From assembly GCF_004346845.1 (NCBI RefSeq), contig NZ_SMGI01000002.1, positions 124,001-188,000 of the forward strand: DNA of 64,000 bases, given 5' to 3'. The notes beneath the pieces were generated by a model. The model saw only the letters and a list, made by a program, of their open reading frames with translations, was not told where the DNA came from and made no database searches. Source of the DNA: Winogradskyella wandonensis. GTDB lineage: Bacteria > Bacteroidota > Bacteroidia > Flavobacteriales > Flavobacteriaceae. Both the position numbers and the translations under genes were made by a program. Below are positions 17,468 to 25,898 of the stretch, one piece after another. The stretch's first letter is position 1; each line of letters opens with the position of its first letter.

Positions 17468-17487
17468 GTATTCACTTACAAATTACC

Positions 17488-19005
17488 ATGAACAAGAAAG
17501 TAATCTTAATGATTTTAGATGGCTGGGGCATGTCTCCAGACCCAAAAGTTTCAGCAATCGACAATGCCAACACACCTTTTATTGATTCGCTTTATAAAAA
17601 ATACCCAAATGCGTCATTAAGAACAGATGGCTTACATGTAGGATTACCTGAAGGACAAATGGGAAACAGCGAAGTTGGTCACATGAATTTGGGTGCCGGA
17701 CGAATTGTCTATCAAGACTTAGTAAAAATTAATCTCGCTGTTAAAAACAAAACACTACAAGAAGAGCAAGTGCTTAAAAATGCATTTCAGTATGCAAAAG
17801 AAAACGACAAAGCCATACATCTTCTTGGATTAGTAAGTGATGGTGGCGTACACTCTCATATCAATCATTTATTTGGGCTTCTGGACGCCACAAAAGAAAA
17901 CGGCTTAGACCATGTATATGTACATGCGTTTACTGACGGAAGAGATGTCGACCCAAAGTCGGGCTATGGCTTTATCACTGAGCTTGAAGAAAAACTTGAA
18001 GAAACCAGCGCAAAGCTAGCTACTGTAACGGGTCGTTATTATGCCATGGATAGAGACAAACGTTGGGAGCGCGTAAAAATAGCCTATGATGCTTTAGTTA
18101 ATGGCGAAGGAAATAAAACATCATCAGTGCTAAAAGCAATACAAGAAAGTTACGAGAATAATATAACTGACGAATTTATTAAACCTATAGTAAATATAGA
18201 TTCTGAAGGAAATGCAATAACAACAATAAAAGAAGATGATGTTGTTATTTTCTTCAACTTTAGAACAGACCGTGGACGCCAATTAACAGATGCGCTTTCG
18301 CAAAATGATTTTCATGAATTTGGAATGCATAAACTAAAGTTACACTACGTGACTTTAACCAATTATGATGAAAATTTTAAAGGTATTAACGTTGTTTTTA
18401 ATAAAGATAACTTAACCGAAACCTTGGGTGAAGTATTAGAGAAGCATAACAAAACACAAATCCGTATTGCCGAAACTGAAAAATATCCGCACGTAACATT
18501 TTTCTTTTCAGGTGGTCGAGAAGAACCTTTTAATGGCGAAACCCGCATACTAAGAAATTCTCCAAAAGTCGCAACCTACGATTTGAAGCCAGAGATGAGT
18601 GCTTACGAGTTGCGCGATGCCTTAGTCCCAGAACTGAATAAAGGTGCTGTTGATTTTGTTTGTCTTAATTTTGCAAATGGAGATATGGTTGGACATACTG
18701 GTGTTATGGAAGCTGCAATAAAAGCGTGTGAGGCTGTTGACCAATGTGTAAAAGACGTTGTAACTGCGGCTTTAGATAATGATTATACAACAATACTCAT
18801 TGCAGACCATGGCAATTGCGAAACCATGATTAATCCAGACGGCACACCTCATACAGCGCATACCACCAATCCTGTACCGGTAATTTTAATTGATAACGAA
18901 TTAACAGGCATTAAAGATGGAATTTTAGGTGATATTGCGCCTACAATCTTAAAGCTTATGGGAATAAATCAGCCTGAAGCTATGACGCAACATTCATTAG
19001 TATAA
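17488..19005 (+). CDS. gpmI: 2,3-bisphosphoglycerate-independent phosphoglycerate mutase
   Basis: Glycolytic enzyme of 505 residues that interconverts 3- and 2-phosphoglycerate with two Mn2+ ions. The N-terminal alkaline-phosphatase-like motif LMILDGWG carries D11. The phosphorylated serine is S61 (GQMGNSEVGH). ADHGNCETM and HTAHTTNPVP near the C-terminus supply further metal ligands. Length matches the family. The HAD phosphatase gene follows after one base, so the two form an operon. Confidence 0.97.
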   Translation: MNKKVILMILDGWGMSPDPKVSAIDNANTPFIDSLYKKYPNASLRTDGLHVGLPEGQMGNSEVGHMNLGAGRIVYQDLVKINLAVKNKTLQEEQVLKNAFQYAKENDKAIHLLGLVSDGGVHSHINHLFGLLDATKENGLDHVYVHAFTDGRDVDPKSGYGFITELEEKLEETSAKLATVTGRYYAMDRDKRWERVKIAYDALVNGEGNKTSSVLKAIQESYENNITDEFIKPIVNIDSEGNAITTIKEDDVVIFFNFRTDRGRQLTDALSQNDFHEFGMHKLKLHYVTLTNYDENFKGINVVFNKDNLTETLGEVLEKHNKTQIRIAETEKYPHVTFFFSGGREEPFNGETRILRNSPKVATYDLKPEMSAYELRDALVPELNKGAVDFVCLNFANGDMVGHTGVMEAAIKACEAVDQCVKDVVTAALDNDYTTILIADHGNCETMINPDGTPHTAHTTNPVPVILIDNELTGIKDGILGDIAPTILKLMGINQPEAMTQHSLV

Positions 19006-19006
19006 A

Positions 19007-19417
19007 ATGTCTTTTAAAGAAAAACTCATATTAGCAATAGATTTTGATGGTACTATCGTCGAAGATGCCTATCCTAATATCGGGAAACCAAAGCTATTTG
19101 CTTTCGAGACACTTAAAAGACTTCAAAATGACGGTCATCGTCTAATACTTTGGACCTATAGAGATGGAAAAAGACTAGAAGAAGCGGTTGCGTTTTGTAA
19201 AGAAAATGGTATTGACTTTTACGCTGTAAATAAAAGTTTTCCTGAAGAACAGTTTTCAACAGAAAAAAGCCCAAAAATCCATGCCGACCTTTTTATCGAT
19301 GATAGAAATATCGGAGGATTTATAGGCTGGGGAAAAGTTTATCAACTAATAACTAACGAAACTCCAATTCTTGAAAAACCAAAATCAAAAAAAGGATTTT
19401 TCGGATTATTTAGATAA
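19007..19417 (+). CDS. BT0820-type HAD hydrolase
   Basis: Small HAD-superfamily protein of 136 residues. The nucleophile motif is D12-F-D14-G-T. The second motif is LILWTYRDG and the C-terminal acidic pair is in ADLFIDDRNIGG. I recognise the BT0820-like group of uncharacterised HAD phosphatases from Bacteroidota. It has no cap domain, so it may act on larger phospho-substrates. It begins one base after gpmI and converges with the CoA-transferase gene 2 bases away. Confidence 0.85.
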   Translation: MSFKEKLILAIDFDGTIVEDAYPNIGKPKLFAFETLKRLQNDGHRLILWTYRDGKRLEEAVAFCKENGIDFYAVNKSFPEEQFSTEKSPKIHADLFIDDRNIGGFIGWGKVYQLITNETPILEKPKSKKGFFGLFR

Positions 19418-19419
19418 GT

Positions 19420-20685
19420 TTATAATAATTCAAAATACGCTTTATCAATAGATTCACGATGGTCGGGATGCGCAATATCAACTAAAGCTTTTACGCGTTG
19501 CTTTATAGTTTTTCCATATAAATTAGCTATACCATATTCTGTAACTACATAATGAACATGGGCTCTTGTTGTTACAACTCCTGCACCTAATTTTAAATTT
19601 GGTACAATTCTACTTATACCTTTCCGAGTAACTGATGGCAACGCTATTATTGCCTTTCCACCTTCACTTAAAGATGCACCTCTTATAAAATCCATTTGTC
19701 CACCAACACCAGAATACATGCTAGCGCCAATAGAATCTGCACAGACTTGCCCTGTTAAATCTACCTCTATAGCCGAATTAATGGCGACCATTTTAGGATT
19801 TTGCTTAATATAAGCCGTATTGTTTGTGTAATTAGATGCTCGCATCTCTACAAACGGATTATCATCTACATAATCGTACAACCGTTTAGACCCCATTAAA
19901 AAGGTTGAAAGTGCTCGACCGCGGTTAATCTTTTTATAATTTCCGTTAATAACATCCTTTAGAATTAAATCAATAACACCATCAGAAAACATTTCGGTAT
20001 GTAAACCCAAATCTTTATGGTTAGTTAAACGTGTTAAAACAGCATTTGGAATAGAACCAATACCCATTTGAAGTGTACTTCTATCTTCAATTAAACTTGC
20101 CACATAATCTCCAATTTTGCTTTCTATAGCTGTTGGCTCAGCCATTTCGTGAGATGGTAGTTCTTCATCTGACTCTACAAAATAATCAATTTCGCTATGA
20201 TGAATTATTCCCGCACCATGCGTACGTGGCATATTTTTATTCACCTGAGCTATAACAATTTTAGCATTATCAATTGCTGCTAAGGAAGCTTCAACAGAAA
20301 CACCTAGTGAGCAATAGCCATGTCGGTCTGGTACAGATACATGAATAAGGACAACATCCAATTCTATAATTCGCTGTTGAAAAAGACGCGGTAATTCACT
20401 TAAAAACACAGGCGTATAAGAACCATTACCAGCTTTTAATGTGTGTCTTACATTCTTACCAATAAAAAATGAATTGACATGAAAACTATCTTTTAACGCT
20501 GGGTCTGCATAAGGTGCTTCACCTTCTGTGTGTAATTGACATATTTCTACATTGTGCAATTCCCCATGTCTTGCCGACATGGCCTTTATTAATTTTTGAG
20601 GCGCAGCCGCAGCCGCCTGAATATATACTTTATCGTTGGATTTTATGACTTTTACAGCTTCTTCCGCTGAAACTAATTTATACAT
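19420..20685 (-). CDS. Acetyl-CoA hydrolase/CoA-transferase family protein
   Basis: Class I CoA-transferase of 421 residues, most like 4-hydroxybutyrate/acetate CoA-transferases. The catalytic glutamate fits HTEMFSDGV (about residue 235). The glycine-rich loop is QMGIGSIPN, and VTEYGIANLYGKT is the C-terminal family motif. The exact acyl substrate cannot be read off. I place the start at the ATG at 20685 because a -7 box (20704-20711) overlaps the only other ATG (20706). Confidence 0.88.
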   Translation of the reverse strand: MYKLVSAEEAVKVIKSNDKVYIQAAAAAPQKLIKAMSARHGELHNVEICQLHTEGEAPYADPALKDSFHVNSFFIGKNVRHTLKAGNGSYTPVFLSELPRLFQQRIIELDVVLIHVSVPDRHGYCSLGVSVEASLAAIDNAKIVIAQVNKNMPRTHGAGIIHHSEIDYFVESDEELPSHEMAEPTAIESKIGDYVASLIEDRSTLQMGIGSIPNAVLTRLTNHKDLGLHTEMFSDGVIDLILKDVINGNYKKINRGRALSTFLMGSKRLYDYVDDNPFVEMRASNYTNNTAYIKQNPKMVAINSAIEVDLTGQVCADSIGASMYSGVGGQMDFIRGASLSEGGKAIIALPSVTRKGISRIVPNLKLGAGVVTTRAHVHYVVTEYGIANLYGKTIKQRVKALVDIAHPDHRESIDKAYFELL

Positions 20686-20703
20686 AATACTTATTTTGTT
20701 GTA

Positions 20704-20711
20704 CAAAAATA
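20704..20711 (-). promoter_or_regulatory. Candidate -7 box for the CoA-transferase gene
   Basis: The minus strand reads TATTTTTG, 18 bases before the ATG at 20685. It supports the shorter start for this gene. Confidence 0.5.
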
Positions 20712-20782
20712 AAGATAAGCTATAGGTAGAAAGCTGTCAAATATCATGTTTAAACAAAAAAAGAACAGCTTGTTAATTTTAG

Positions 20783-20790
20783 TATCTTTG
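20783..20790 (+). promoter_or_regulatory. Candidate -7 box for map
   Basis: TATCTTTG matches TAnnTTTG and ends 19 bases before the map ATG. A TTG at 20770-20772 is too close to be a standard -33. Confidence 0.55.
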
Positions 20791-20809
20791 CGCACCAATA
20801 CTGAGTAAA

Positions 20810-21628
20810 ATGATTGTTGTAAAAACAAAGGAAGAAATAGAATTAATGCGCGAGGCCGCCTTGGTCGTTTCTAAAACTTTAGGTGAAGTCGCTAAAGCGG
20901 TTAAGCCCGGAGTAACATCACTTGAACTAGATAAAATCGCAGAAGAATGTATTAGAGACCAAGGTGCAATCCCTGGATTTTTAGGATTATACGATTTTCC
21001 GAATACCTTATGTATGAGCCCCAATTCTCAGGTAGTTCACGGTATTCCTAATGATACGCCTTTAGTTGAAGGCGATATTATTTCTATAGATTGTGGGGCC
21101 ATAAAAAATGATTTTTACGGTGACCATGCTTATACTTTTGCTATAGGTGAAATTGCTCCTGAAACTCAAAAACTTCTTGATGTTACCAAGGAATCATTGT
21201 ACGTTGGTATTCGTGAATTTAAACTTGGTAATCGCGTTGGTGATGTAGGGTTTGCTATCCAAAAGCATTGTGAAGCGCATGGTTACGGCGTTGTCAGAGA
21301 ATTAGTTGGGCATGGTTTGGGACGTAAAATGCACGAAGACCCGGAAATGCCAAACTACGGGAAACGTGGTCGTGGAAAAAAATTTGTTGAAGGAATGGTT
21401 GTAGCCATAGAACCTATGATTAATTTAGGAACGCATCGCATAAAACAACATAGAGATGGTTGGACCATCACAACCCTGGATGGTAAGCCCAGTGCCCATT
21501 TTGAACACGATGTTGCTATCGTGGATGGAAAACCAGAATTACTATCAACCTTTGCTTATATCTACGATGCATTAGGAATTGAGAGTAATGAGGAAGATGA
21601 ATTTAGAAACAAAGCTTTAGTACTTTAA
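20810..21628 (+). CDS. map: Type I methionine aminopeptidase
   Basis: Dinuclear metallo-enzyme of 272 residues that removes the initiator methionine. All expected residues are visible: H77 (VVHGIPN), D94 and D105 (SIDCGAIKNDFYGDHAYTF), H168 (GHGLGRKMHEDP), E201 (AIEPM) and E232 (HFEHDVAI). It has a slight C-terminal extension (SNEEDEFRNKALVL). It lacks the N-terminal zinc-finger of eukaryotic forms. The two genes downstream probably have separate transcription. Confidence 0.96.
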   Translation: MIVVKTKEEIELMREAALVVSKTLGEVAKAVKPGVTSLELDKIAEECIRDQGAIPGFLGLYDFPNTLCMSPNSQVVHGIPNDTPLVEGDIISIDCGAIKNDFYGDHAYTFAIGEIAPETQKLLDVTKESLYVGIREFKLGNRVGDVGFAIQKHCEAHGYGVVRELVGHGLGRKMHEDPEMPNYGKRGRGKKFVEGMVVAIEPMINLGTHRIKQHRDGWTITTLDGKPSAHFEHDVAIVDGKPELLSTFAYIYDALGIESNEEDEFRNKALVL

Positions 21629-21635
21629 CTAATAT

Positions 21636-21674
21636 TTTTGACACGAATTACACTAATTTTCACGAATAATTCAA
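21636..21674. repeat. Left inverted repeat flanking the GxxExxY gene
   Basis: The sequence has the order TGACACGAATTACACTAAT then TTTCACGAATAAT. A direct relative begins at 22091 and an inverted relative at 22139, both after the gene. Confidence 0.7.
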
Positions 21675-21696
21675 TTATTTATTAGCTCAAAAACTC

Positions 21697-22071
21697 ATGT
21701 CAAAACTAATCCATAAAGATGAAGCCTATTTTATCGTTGGGCTATGCATGGAGGTTCATAATACATTAGGAAAAGGCTTTAGTGAAGCCGTATATGCCGA
21801 AGCTCTTGAAATTGAATTAAAGCAAAATGGAGTGCCTTATAAAAAAGAAGTGAAATTTAAAATTAAGTACAAAGACACCTTACTTAAGAAAAGCTATTGT
21901 GCTGACCTCGTGATTGATGACAAAATAATTTTAGAGTTGAAAGCTGTTGAAGCTATCCATAGCAATCATGTAAAACAAACCTTAAACTATTTAGCTGTAA
22001 GCGGGTTAAAACTTGGATTGATTATTAATTTTGGTGAGGATAGGTTGGCGTACAAGAGAGTTGTGCTTTAA
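21697..22071 (+). CDS. GxxExxY protein (PD-(D/E)XK-like fold)
   Basis: Protein of 124 residues carrying the name-giving motif G27-F-S-E30-A-V-Y33. D70 followed nine residues later by E80-L-K82 (CADLVIDDKIILELK) matches the PD-(D/E)XK nuclease core. Function is unproven in this family. Such genes often occur in several copies per genome. Here the gene is bracketed by related repeats at 21636-21674 and 22091-22178, which suggests a mobile or duplicated cassette. There is no transposase nearby. Confidence 0.88.
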   Translation: MSKLIHKDEAYFIVGLCMEVHNTLGKGFSEAVYAEALEIELKQNGVPYKKEVKFKIKYKDTLLKKSYCADLVIDDKIILELKAVEAIHSNHVKQTLNYLAVSGLKLGLIINFGEDRLAYKRVVL

Positions 22072-22090
22072 AATATAACCTTCTAAAGTA

Positions 22091-22178
22091 TTGACACTAA
22101 TTTCACTAATGCGCACGAATAATGTTTCAAAACAAAATGATTAGTGTAAATTCGTGTCATTCGTGTCATTCGTGTCAA
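22091..22178. repeat. Right repeat cluster with tandem TTCGTGTCA
   Basis: 22091-22130 repeats the left element in the same orientation (TTGACACTAATTTCACTAAT, CACGAATAATG). 22139-22178 holds its inverse, ATTAGTGTAAATTCGTGTCA, with TTCGTGTCA three times in tandem (22151-22177). Paired with the left copy it forms a nearly perfect 20-bp inverted repeat around the GxxExxY gene. Confidence 0.75.
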
Positions 22179-22188
22179 CTACATTAAA

Positions 22189-22977
22189 TTGAAAAAACTC
22201 TTCAAACTCATATTAAATACAATTCCAAGACCTATACTAATTAGGTTAAGCTATATTGCGCGACCCATTTTAGCATTCTTTTTAAAAGGAAATGCCTATA
22301 CAGACCCAATTGATGGCAGAAGTTTCAAATCGTTTTTACCGTATGGTTATGGAGAGCAACGAAATAATGTGCTATCGCCTTCTACATTAAGCTTAGAAAG
22401 ACATCGCTTATTATGGTTGTATTTACAAAATGAAACAAATTTCTTTAAAGTAGATACTGAAACAAGTTCAGCACAGAAGAAGAAAGTCCTCCATTTTGCA
22501 CCTGAACAATGCTTCTTAAAACGTTTTAGAAAATTACAACATCTCGATTATACAACCACAGATTTGCTATCTCCTATTGCTGATGTAAAAGCAGACATCT
22601 GTAATCTCCCATTTGAAGATAACAGTTACGATATTATTCTTTGCAATCATGTTTTAGAGCATATTCCAGATGATACCAAGGCCATGCAAGAATTATATCG
22701 CGTCATAAAACCAGGTGGTTGGGGCATTTTCCAGATTCCTCAAGATTTAAATCGTGAGACTACTTTTGAAGACGATACGATAACTGACAAAGCCGAACGT
22801 GCTAAAATATTTGGACAATACGACCACGTCCGTGTTTATGGGCGTGATTATTTTGATAAACTTCGCTCTATAGGTTTTAAGGTTGAAGAAGTAGATTATA
22901 CAACGAAATTTTCCGCAGAAGATATCGAGAAATATTGCTTAGCCAAAGGCGAAATTATTCCTGTGGTTTACAAATAA
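22189..22977 (+). CDS. Class I SAM-dependent methyltransferase
   Basis: Protein of 262 residues with a methyltransferase type-11 domain in its second half. KVLHFAPEQCFLKRF replaces the usual glycine-rich SAM loop; DICNLPFEDNSYDIILCNHVLEHIPDD and RVIKPGGWGIFQIP are the later motifs. The target is unknown. The start is TTG 11 bases after the tandem TTCGTGTCA repeat, and no in-frame ATG lies near, so the repeat sits in its 5' leader. Confidence 0.85.
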   Translation: MKKLFKLILNTIPRPILIRLSYIARPILAFFLKGNAYTDPIDGRSFKSFLPYGYGEQRNNVLSPSTLSLERHRLLWLYLQNETNFFKVDTETSSAQKKKVLHFAPEQCFLKRFRKLQHLDYTTTDLLSPIADVKADICNLPFEDNSYDIILCNHVLEHIPDDTKAMQELYRVIKPGGWGIFQIPQDLNRETTFEDDTITDKAERAKIFGQYDHVRVYGRDYFDKLRSIGFKVEEVDYTTKFSAEDIEKYCLAKGEIIPVVYK

Positions 22978-22982
22978 AAAAA

Positions 22983-23004
22983 GAGCAACGTTTGCTGCTC
23001 CTTT
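22983..23004. terminator. Weak bidirectional terminator
   Basis: GAGCA (22983-22987) pairs with TGCTC (22996-23000), with a T-rich stretch on the right and an A run on the left. It lies between convergent genes. Confidence 0.5.
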
Positions 23005-23020
23005 CTTTCTTATTAAATAA

Positions 23021-23884
23021 TTACCACCAATGCCAAGCAGAACCACACACTTCCTTGTGTTTTTGGCATGTTTCCATATGGGCATTAGCTTTACGACGAC
23101 GGCGTAACACTTCTTGACCTTCGGCACTATTCCAATATGCGTTGTTTTTGTCTTGTACCATTTTATCGTAATCTATTCCTGCGTTTTTTATCGTTGCTAA
23201 ATCAGCTTTATCTTTTTCCGTTAGTACGTATGTATCTTGCTTGGCTTTCATGGTTTTTAAATACGATTTAATCATTTCTCTAACATCGTGAGACATTAAA
23301 GCATCATATTCAGGGCCTTCTGGTTGAGCATTTGTGTTTGTGCGCCCTTGATTAATTGTAGCATCTTTAAGTTTACCTAAAAACTTACCAAACTTCTTCT
23401 TCTTTTTCTTTTTTGTTTCCGAGGATGCATTCTTTGTACCCACAAGAACGTATGCACGAGATATTTGTCTAAAATCTAGTTTGTCTTTAGAGATACCTTC
23501 GAGAAAAAATACATAGTTATCTATGGCAACAAAGCCTCTATTATATCCGCCATGATGTAACATAGAAGTATTTGGAAAACCAATAAAATCTATTACTGGT
23601 TCTTTTGTAGCATCATAATTATAACGTCTTATAGGTTCTTTACCTTCAAAGTGCGAAAACACTTTAATACCAGCAGGGAGTCCCATAAACTCATTTAAAA
23701 CAATAGTTGTTTTTTGCGGTTTGCTTGAATTCACTTGTTGCTTGCCGTCGTCATTAATATAAACTTGACCAAAATTAAGATATTCTGCGTCTGCTCCATG
23801 AGAATTTAAAGTTTCAAAAAAAGACGTTTGAGCAAAAGAAAATAACGTAAAAAGATAAATACTAAGTTTTAAAAAAGTCTTCAT
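23021..23884 (-). CDS. Secreted protein of unknown function, LytTR-site target
   Basis: Protein of 287 residues with a signal peptide (1-18, cleavage after LFSFAQ). A mostly beta N-terminal half (about 20-150) is followed by a lysine run (KKKKKKKFGKFLGKLKD, about 160-176) and a helical, charged C-terminal half. It ends in CQKHKEVCGSAWHWW, with two cysteines seven apart and a Trp/His tail. I do not recognise a family. The promoter region carries one of three shared 34-bp sequences (23950-23983), which ties it to the neighbouring two-component system. Confidence 0.7.
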   Translation of the reverse strand: MKTFLKLSIYLFTLFSFAQTSFFETLNSHGADAEYLNFGQVYINDDGKQQVNSSKPQKTTIVLNEFMGLPAGIKVFSHFEGKEPIRRYNYDATKEPVIDFIGFPNTSMLHHGGYNRGFVAIDNYVFFLEGISKDKLDFRQISRAYVLVGTKNASSETKKKKKKKFGKFLGKLKDATINQGRTNTNAQPEGPEYDALMSHDVREMIKSYLKTMKAKQDTYVLTEKDKADLATIKNAGIDYDKMVQDKNNAYWNSAEGQEVLRRRRKANAHMETCQKHKEVCGSAWHWW

Positions 23885-23913
23885 TTTAATAATATTGAAA
23901 GATTAATATGATG

Positions 23914-23921
23914 CAAATATC
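23914..23921 (-). promoter_or_regulatory. -7-like box of the 287-residue secreted protein gene
   Basis: The minus strand reads GATATTTG (one mismatch to TAnnTTTG), 29 bases before the ATG and exactly 29 bases downstream of the first direct repeat of site A. Confidence 0.45.
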
Positions 23922-23949
23922 TTTCAATTTTAGAGCTAAATATTTAGTG

Positions 23950-23983
23950 ATTTAGTGAAGCGTAAGATTCTTTTAGTAAACCG
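23950..23983 (-). promoter_or_regulatory. Putative LytTR operator, site A
   Basis: Two direct repeats, TTTAGTGAA (23951-23959) and TTTAGTAAA (23972-23980), are spaced 21 bp. It matches site B at 27 of 34 positions. An extra TTTAGTGA lies at 23943-23950. Confidence 0.6.
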
Positions 23984-24012
23984 AAAAAGAGCACCATTTC
24001 TGATGCTCTTTC
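23984..24012 (-). terminator. Terminator of the LamG/T9SS protein gene
   Basis: AAAGAGCA (23986-23993) pairs with TGCTCTTT (24004-24011), followed on the minus strand by T residues. It lies directly next to operator A of the following gene. Confidence 0.75.
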
Positions 24013-24039
24013 TTCAAAACTAAAACTAAATAAAACGGA

Positions 24040-25002
24040 TTACTGCTTTATAAAACGCTTTACAACTTCCCCCAATGTTGTTTTAGCTTTCAGTATGTAA
24101 ATTCCAGATTTAAGATTAGAGACGTCTATGTTTGAGTTATTAGCTATTAAAAGTTGCTTACCCAATATATCATAGATTTCTATTTGCTTAATTTGTTGGT
24201 TGTTGCTTTCGATGTTTAGGATGTTTGATGTTGGGTTAGGATAAAGATTTAATCGAAAATTATTTATACTAAAATCATTAGACGACAGTACATTTTCACT
24301 GAATATACTCGCTACTTCAGTATTTGATAATTCTCTATTGTATATTCTAATATTATCAATATCATCTTGGTACCCTGCAGTTGGCGATATAGCTATATTT
24401 CTATACACCAAATAATTGTTAGAACTCGCTCTTATATCGGTGGCACTACCTGTTAAATCAGCATCAAAAACACCATCGACAAATAAACGATAAGCTGTTA
24501 AACTAGGATTCACCTCACTTGCTACCATAGTAATGTTATGCCAATTACCTATTGTAAGTGAAGGTACAACATTAGTATTTGACGCTAAATTTGCTTGCCA
24601 TGCAAATTCTACTTGCCCTGAAGCTAAAACTTTTTTTGAAAACATAACTTGAGCTGTATCGTTTAAGTCAAAAAATTGAAATATGACATCTTGTGTAGTA
24701 CTTGGTGTATTGGATAATCTAATCCAAAAACTTACTGTAAAGGTTTTCGAAAAGGCATTAACATTACTATCTGCAAAAATAAAGTCATTATTAACCTCTA
24801 GCGCGCTTCCAGAGTCATTCTCCACACCAGTAATAAATACTGCTAAATCATCTCCAAGACTTAAATTTCCTTGACCAGTTGTACTTGCCTCATTTAAAAG
24901 TGAGGCATTTGTAAACTTGTATCTAACTACTTCGTCATTTGGTATCTGTGCAAAACAAAACTTGGAAATTAATAGTCCAAATAAAAGTAATCGTATTTTC
25001 AT
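24040..25002 (-). CDS. LamG-like protein with type IX sorting domain
   Basis: Protein of 320 residues: signal peptide (1-19, FCFAQ), a concanavalin/LamG-like domain (about 25-225; TVSFWIRLSN, WHNITMVASEV, RLFVDGVFD, DDIDNIRIYNRELS). A C-terminal type A sorting domain follows (about 245-320; LNLYPNPTSNILNI, LGKQLL, LKSGIYILKA). The LamG fold usually binds carbohydrate or ligand. The sorting signal sends it through the T9SS to the surface or medium. Site B of the shared operator lies upstream, so it is a likely target of the adjacent LytTR regulator. Confidence 0.9.
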   Translation of the reverse strand: MKIRLLLFGLLISKFCFAQIPNDEVVRYKFTNASLLNEASTTGQGNLSLGDDLAVFITGVENDSGSALEVNNDFIFADSNVNAFSKTFTVSFWIRLSNTPSTTQDVIFQFFDLNDTAQVMFSKKVLASGQVEFAWQANLASNTNVVPSLTIGNWHNITMVASEVNPSLTAYRLFVDGVFDADLTGSATDIRASSNNYLVYRNIAISPTAGYQDDIDNIRIYNRELSNTEVASIFSENVLSSNDFSINNFRLNLYPNPTSNILNIESNNQQIKQIEIYDILGKQLLIANNSNIDVSNLKSGIYILKAKTTLGEVVKRFIKQ

Positions 25003-25032
25003 AATAAAAAATTAAATGAGTTTATTTGAAAA

Positions 25033-25040
25033 CAAAAATG
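25033..25040 (-). promoter_or_regulatory. -7-like box of the LamG/T9SS gene
   Basis: The minus strand reads CATTTTTG (one mismatch to TAnnTTTG), 30 bases before the ATG and exactly 29 bases downstream of the first direct repeat of site B. It overlaps the outer stem of the terminator at 25037-25061. Confidence 0.45.
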
Positions 25041-25061
25041 CAACCCAATTAAGGTTGCATT
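25037..25061 (-). terminator. Terminator of the kinase/regulator operon
   Basis: AATGCAACC (25037-25045) pairs perfectly with GGTTGCATT (25053-25061), followed on the minus strand by a T run. It lies between operator B and the -7 box of the next gene. Confidence 0.8.
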
Positions 25062-25068
25062 AATTATT

Positions 25069-25102
25069 ATTTAGTGAATTGCAAGATTTTACTTGTAAAC
25101 CG
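25069..25102 (-). promoter_or_regulatory. Putative LytTR operator, site B
   Basis: Direct repeats TTTAGTGAA (25070-25078) and ACTTGTAAA (25091-25099) are spaced 21 bp. It matches site A at 27 of 34 and site C at 24 of 34 positions. Confidence 0.6.
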
Positions 25103-25105
25103 TAA

Positions 25106-25861
25106 CTAGTTAAAAACCCGATTTACCATTTTCATAAATTCTTCTTTTCTGTCTCGAGCGATTGGTATGGATTTGTTGTTTTTCATGATGACTTGCAAAC
25201 CATCTTTTTTAACAACTTCGTTCATGAATTTTAGATTTATCAAGTAACTACGATGTGGTTTGTAAAACAAGGGCTTATCACTTAGCTGGTCTGCGAAATG
25301 TTTAAGTGTTTTGCATATCAATTCAGACTTTCCGTCTGCTAAATGTACTTTGGTGTAAACACCATCAGCTTCAAAAAATAAAATATCGTCATGAGACGCA
25401 AAGATGATACCTTTTGGCACCTCAAGAGCTATTTTGTTTAAGGATAATTGCTGAAAGGCTTTTTCTAAATTTTCGAGCTTATGCGTTATATTTTCTTCGG
25501 TTATAGCTTTAGTCGCTTTATTAACCGCCTTATTTAACTCATCCTCATCAATGGGTTTCAACAAATAATCTACTGCAGATAATCTAAAAGCTTCTATAGC
25601 ATATTGCCCATAGGCTGTTGTAAATATGATTTGAAAATCAATGACTTCGCCTTTAAAAAATTCGAGAATTTCTAGGCCGCTGTGTTGTGGCATTTCTACA
25701 TCGAGAAATACAATTTTAGGCTTCTGAGATTTAATAATTTTTACAGCTTCAATTAAATTTGAAGCTTCAAGAATTTGCGTAATATCATCTCGTGTATCAC
25801 TTATAATAGTGCTTAAAACGCGCCTGGCTCTATTTTCGTCATCGACTATTAATACTTTCAT
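25106..25861 (-). CDS. LytTR-family response regulator
   Basis: Response regulator of 251 residues. A receiver domain (about 1-120) carries the acidic pocket VDDEN, phospho-acceptor D54 (FLDVEMP) and the conserved lysine in LLKPID. A C-terminal LytTR DNA-binding domain (about 150-250) contains DDILFFEADGVYTKVHLADG and FYKPHRSYLINLKFM. LytTR domains bind paired 9-bp direct repeats about two helical turns apart, as found at sites A-C. It is 37 bases downstream of its kinase gene and presumably autoregulated from site C. Confidence 0.95.
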   Translation of the reverse strand: MKVLIVDDENRARRVLSTIISDTRDDITQILEASNLIEAVKIIKSQKPKIVFLDVEMPQHSGLEILEFFKGEVIDFQIIFTTAYGQYAIEAFRLSAVDYLLKPIDEDELNKAVNKATKAITEENITHKLENLEKAFQQLSLNKIALEVPKGIIFASHDDILFFEADGVYTKVHLADGKSELICKTLKHFADQLSDKPLFYKPHRSYLINLKFMNEVVKKDGLQVIMKNNKSIPIARDRKEEFMKMVNRVFN

Positions 25862-25898
25862 AACTTATTTTTTTTTGACTAATGCAAACTGTAATAGC

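Noticed and set aside
22151..22177. Three tandem TTCGTGTCA units as a CRISPR array or iteron origin
   Set aside because: The units are only 9 bp with no spacers, and no cas or replication initiation gene is near; they fit the flanking repeat of the GxxExxY gene.
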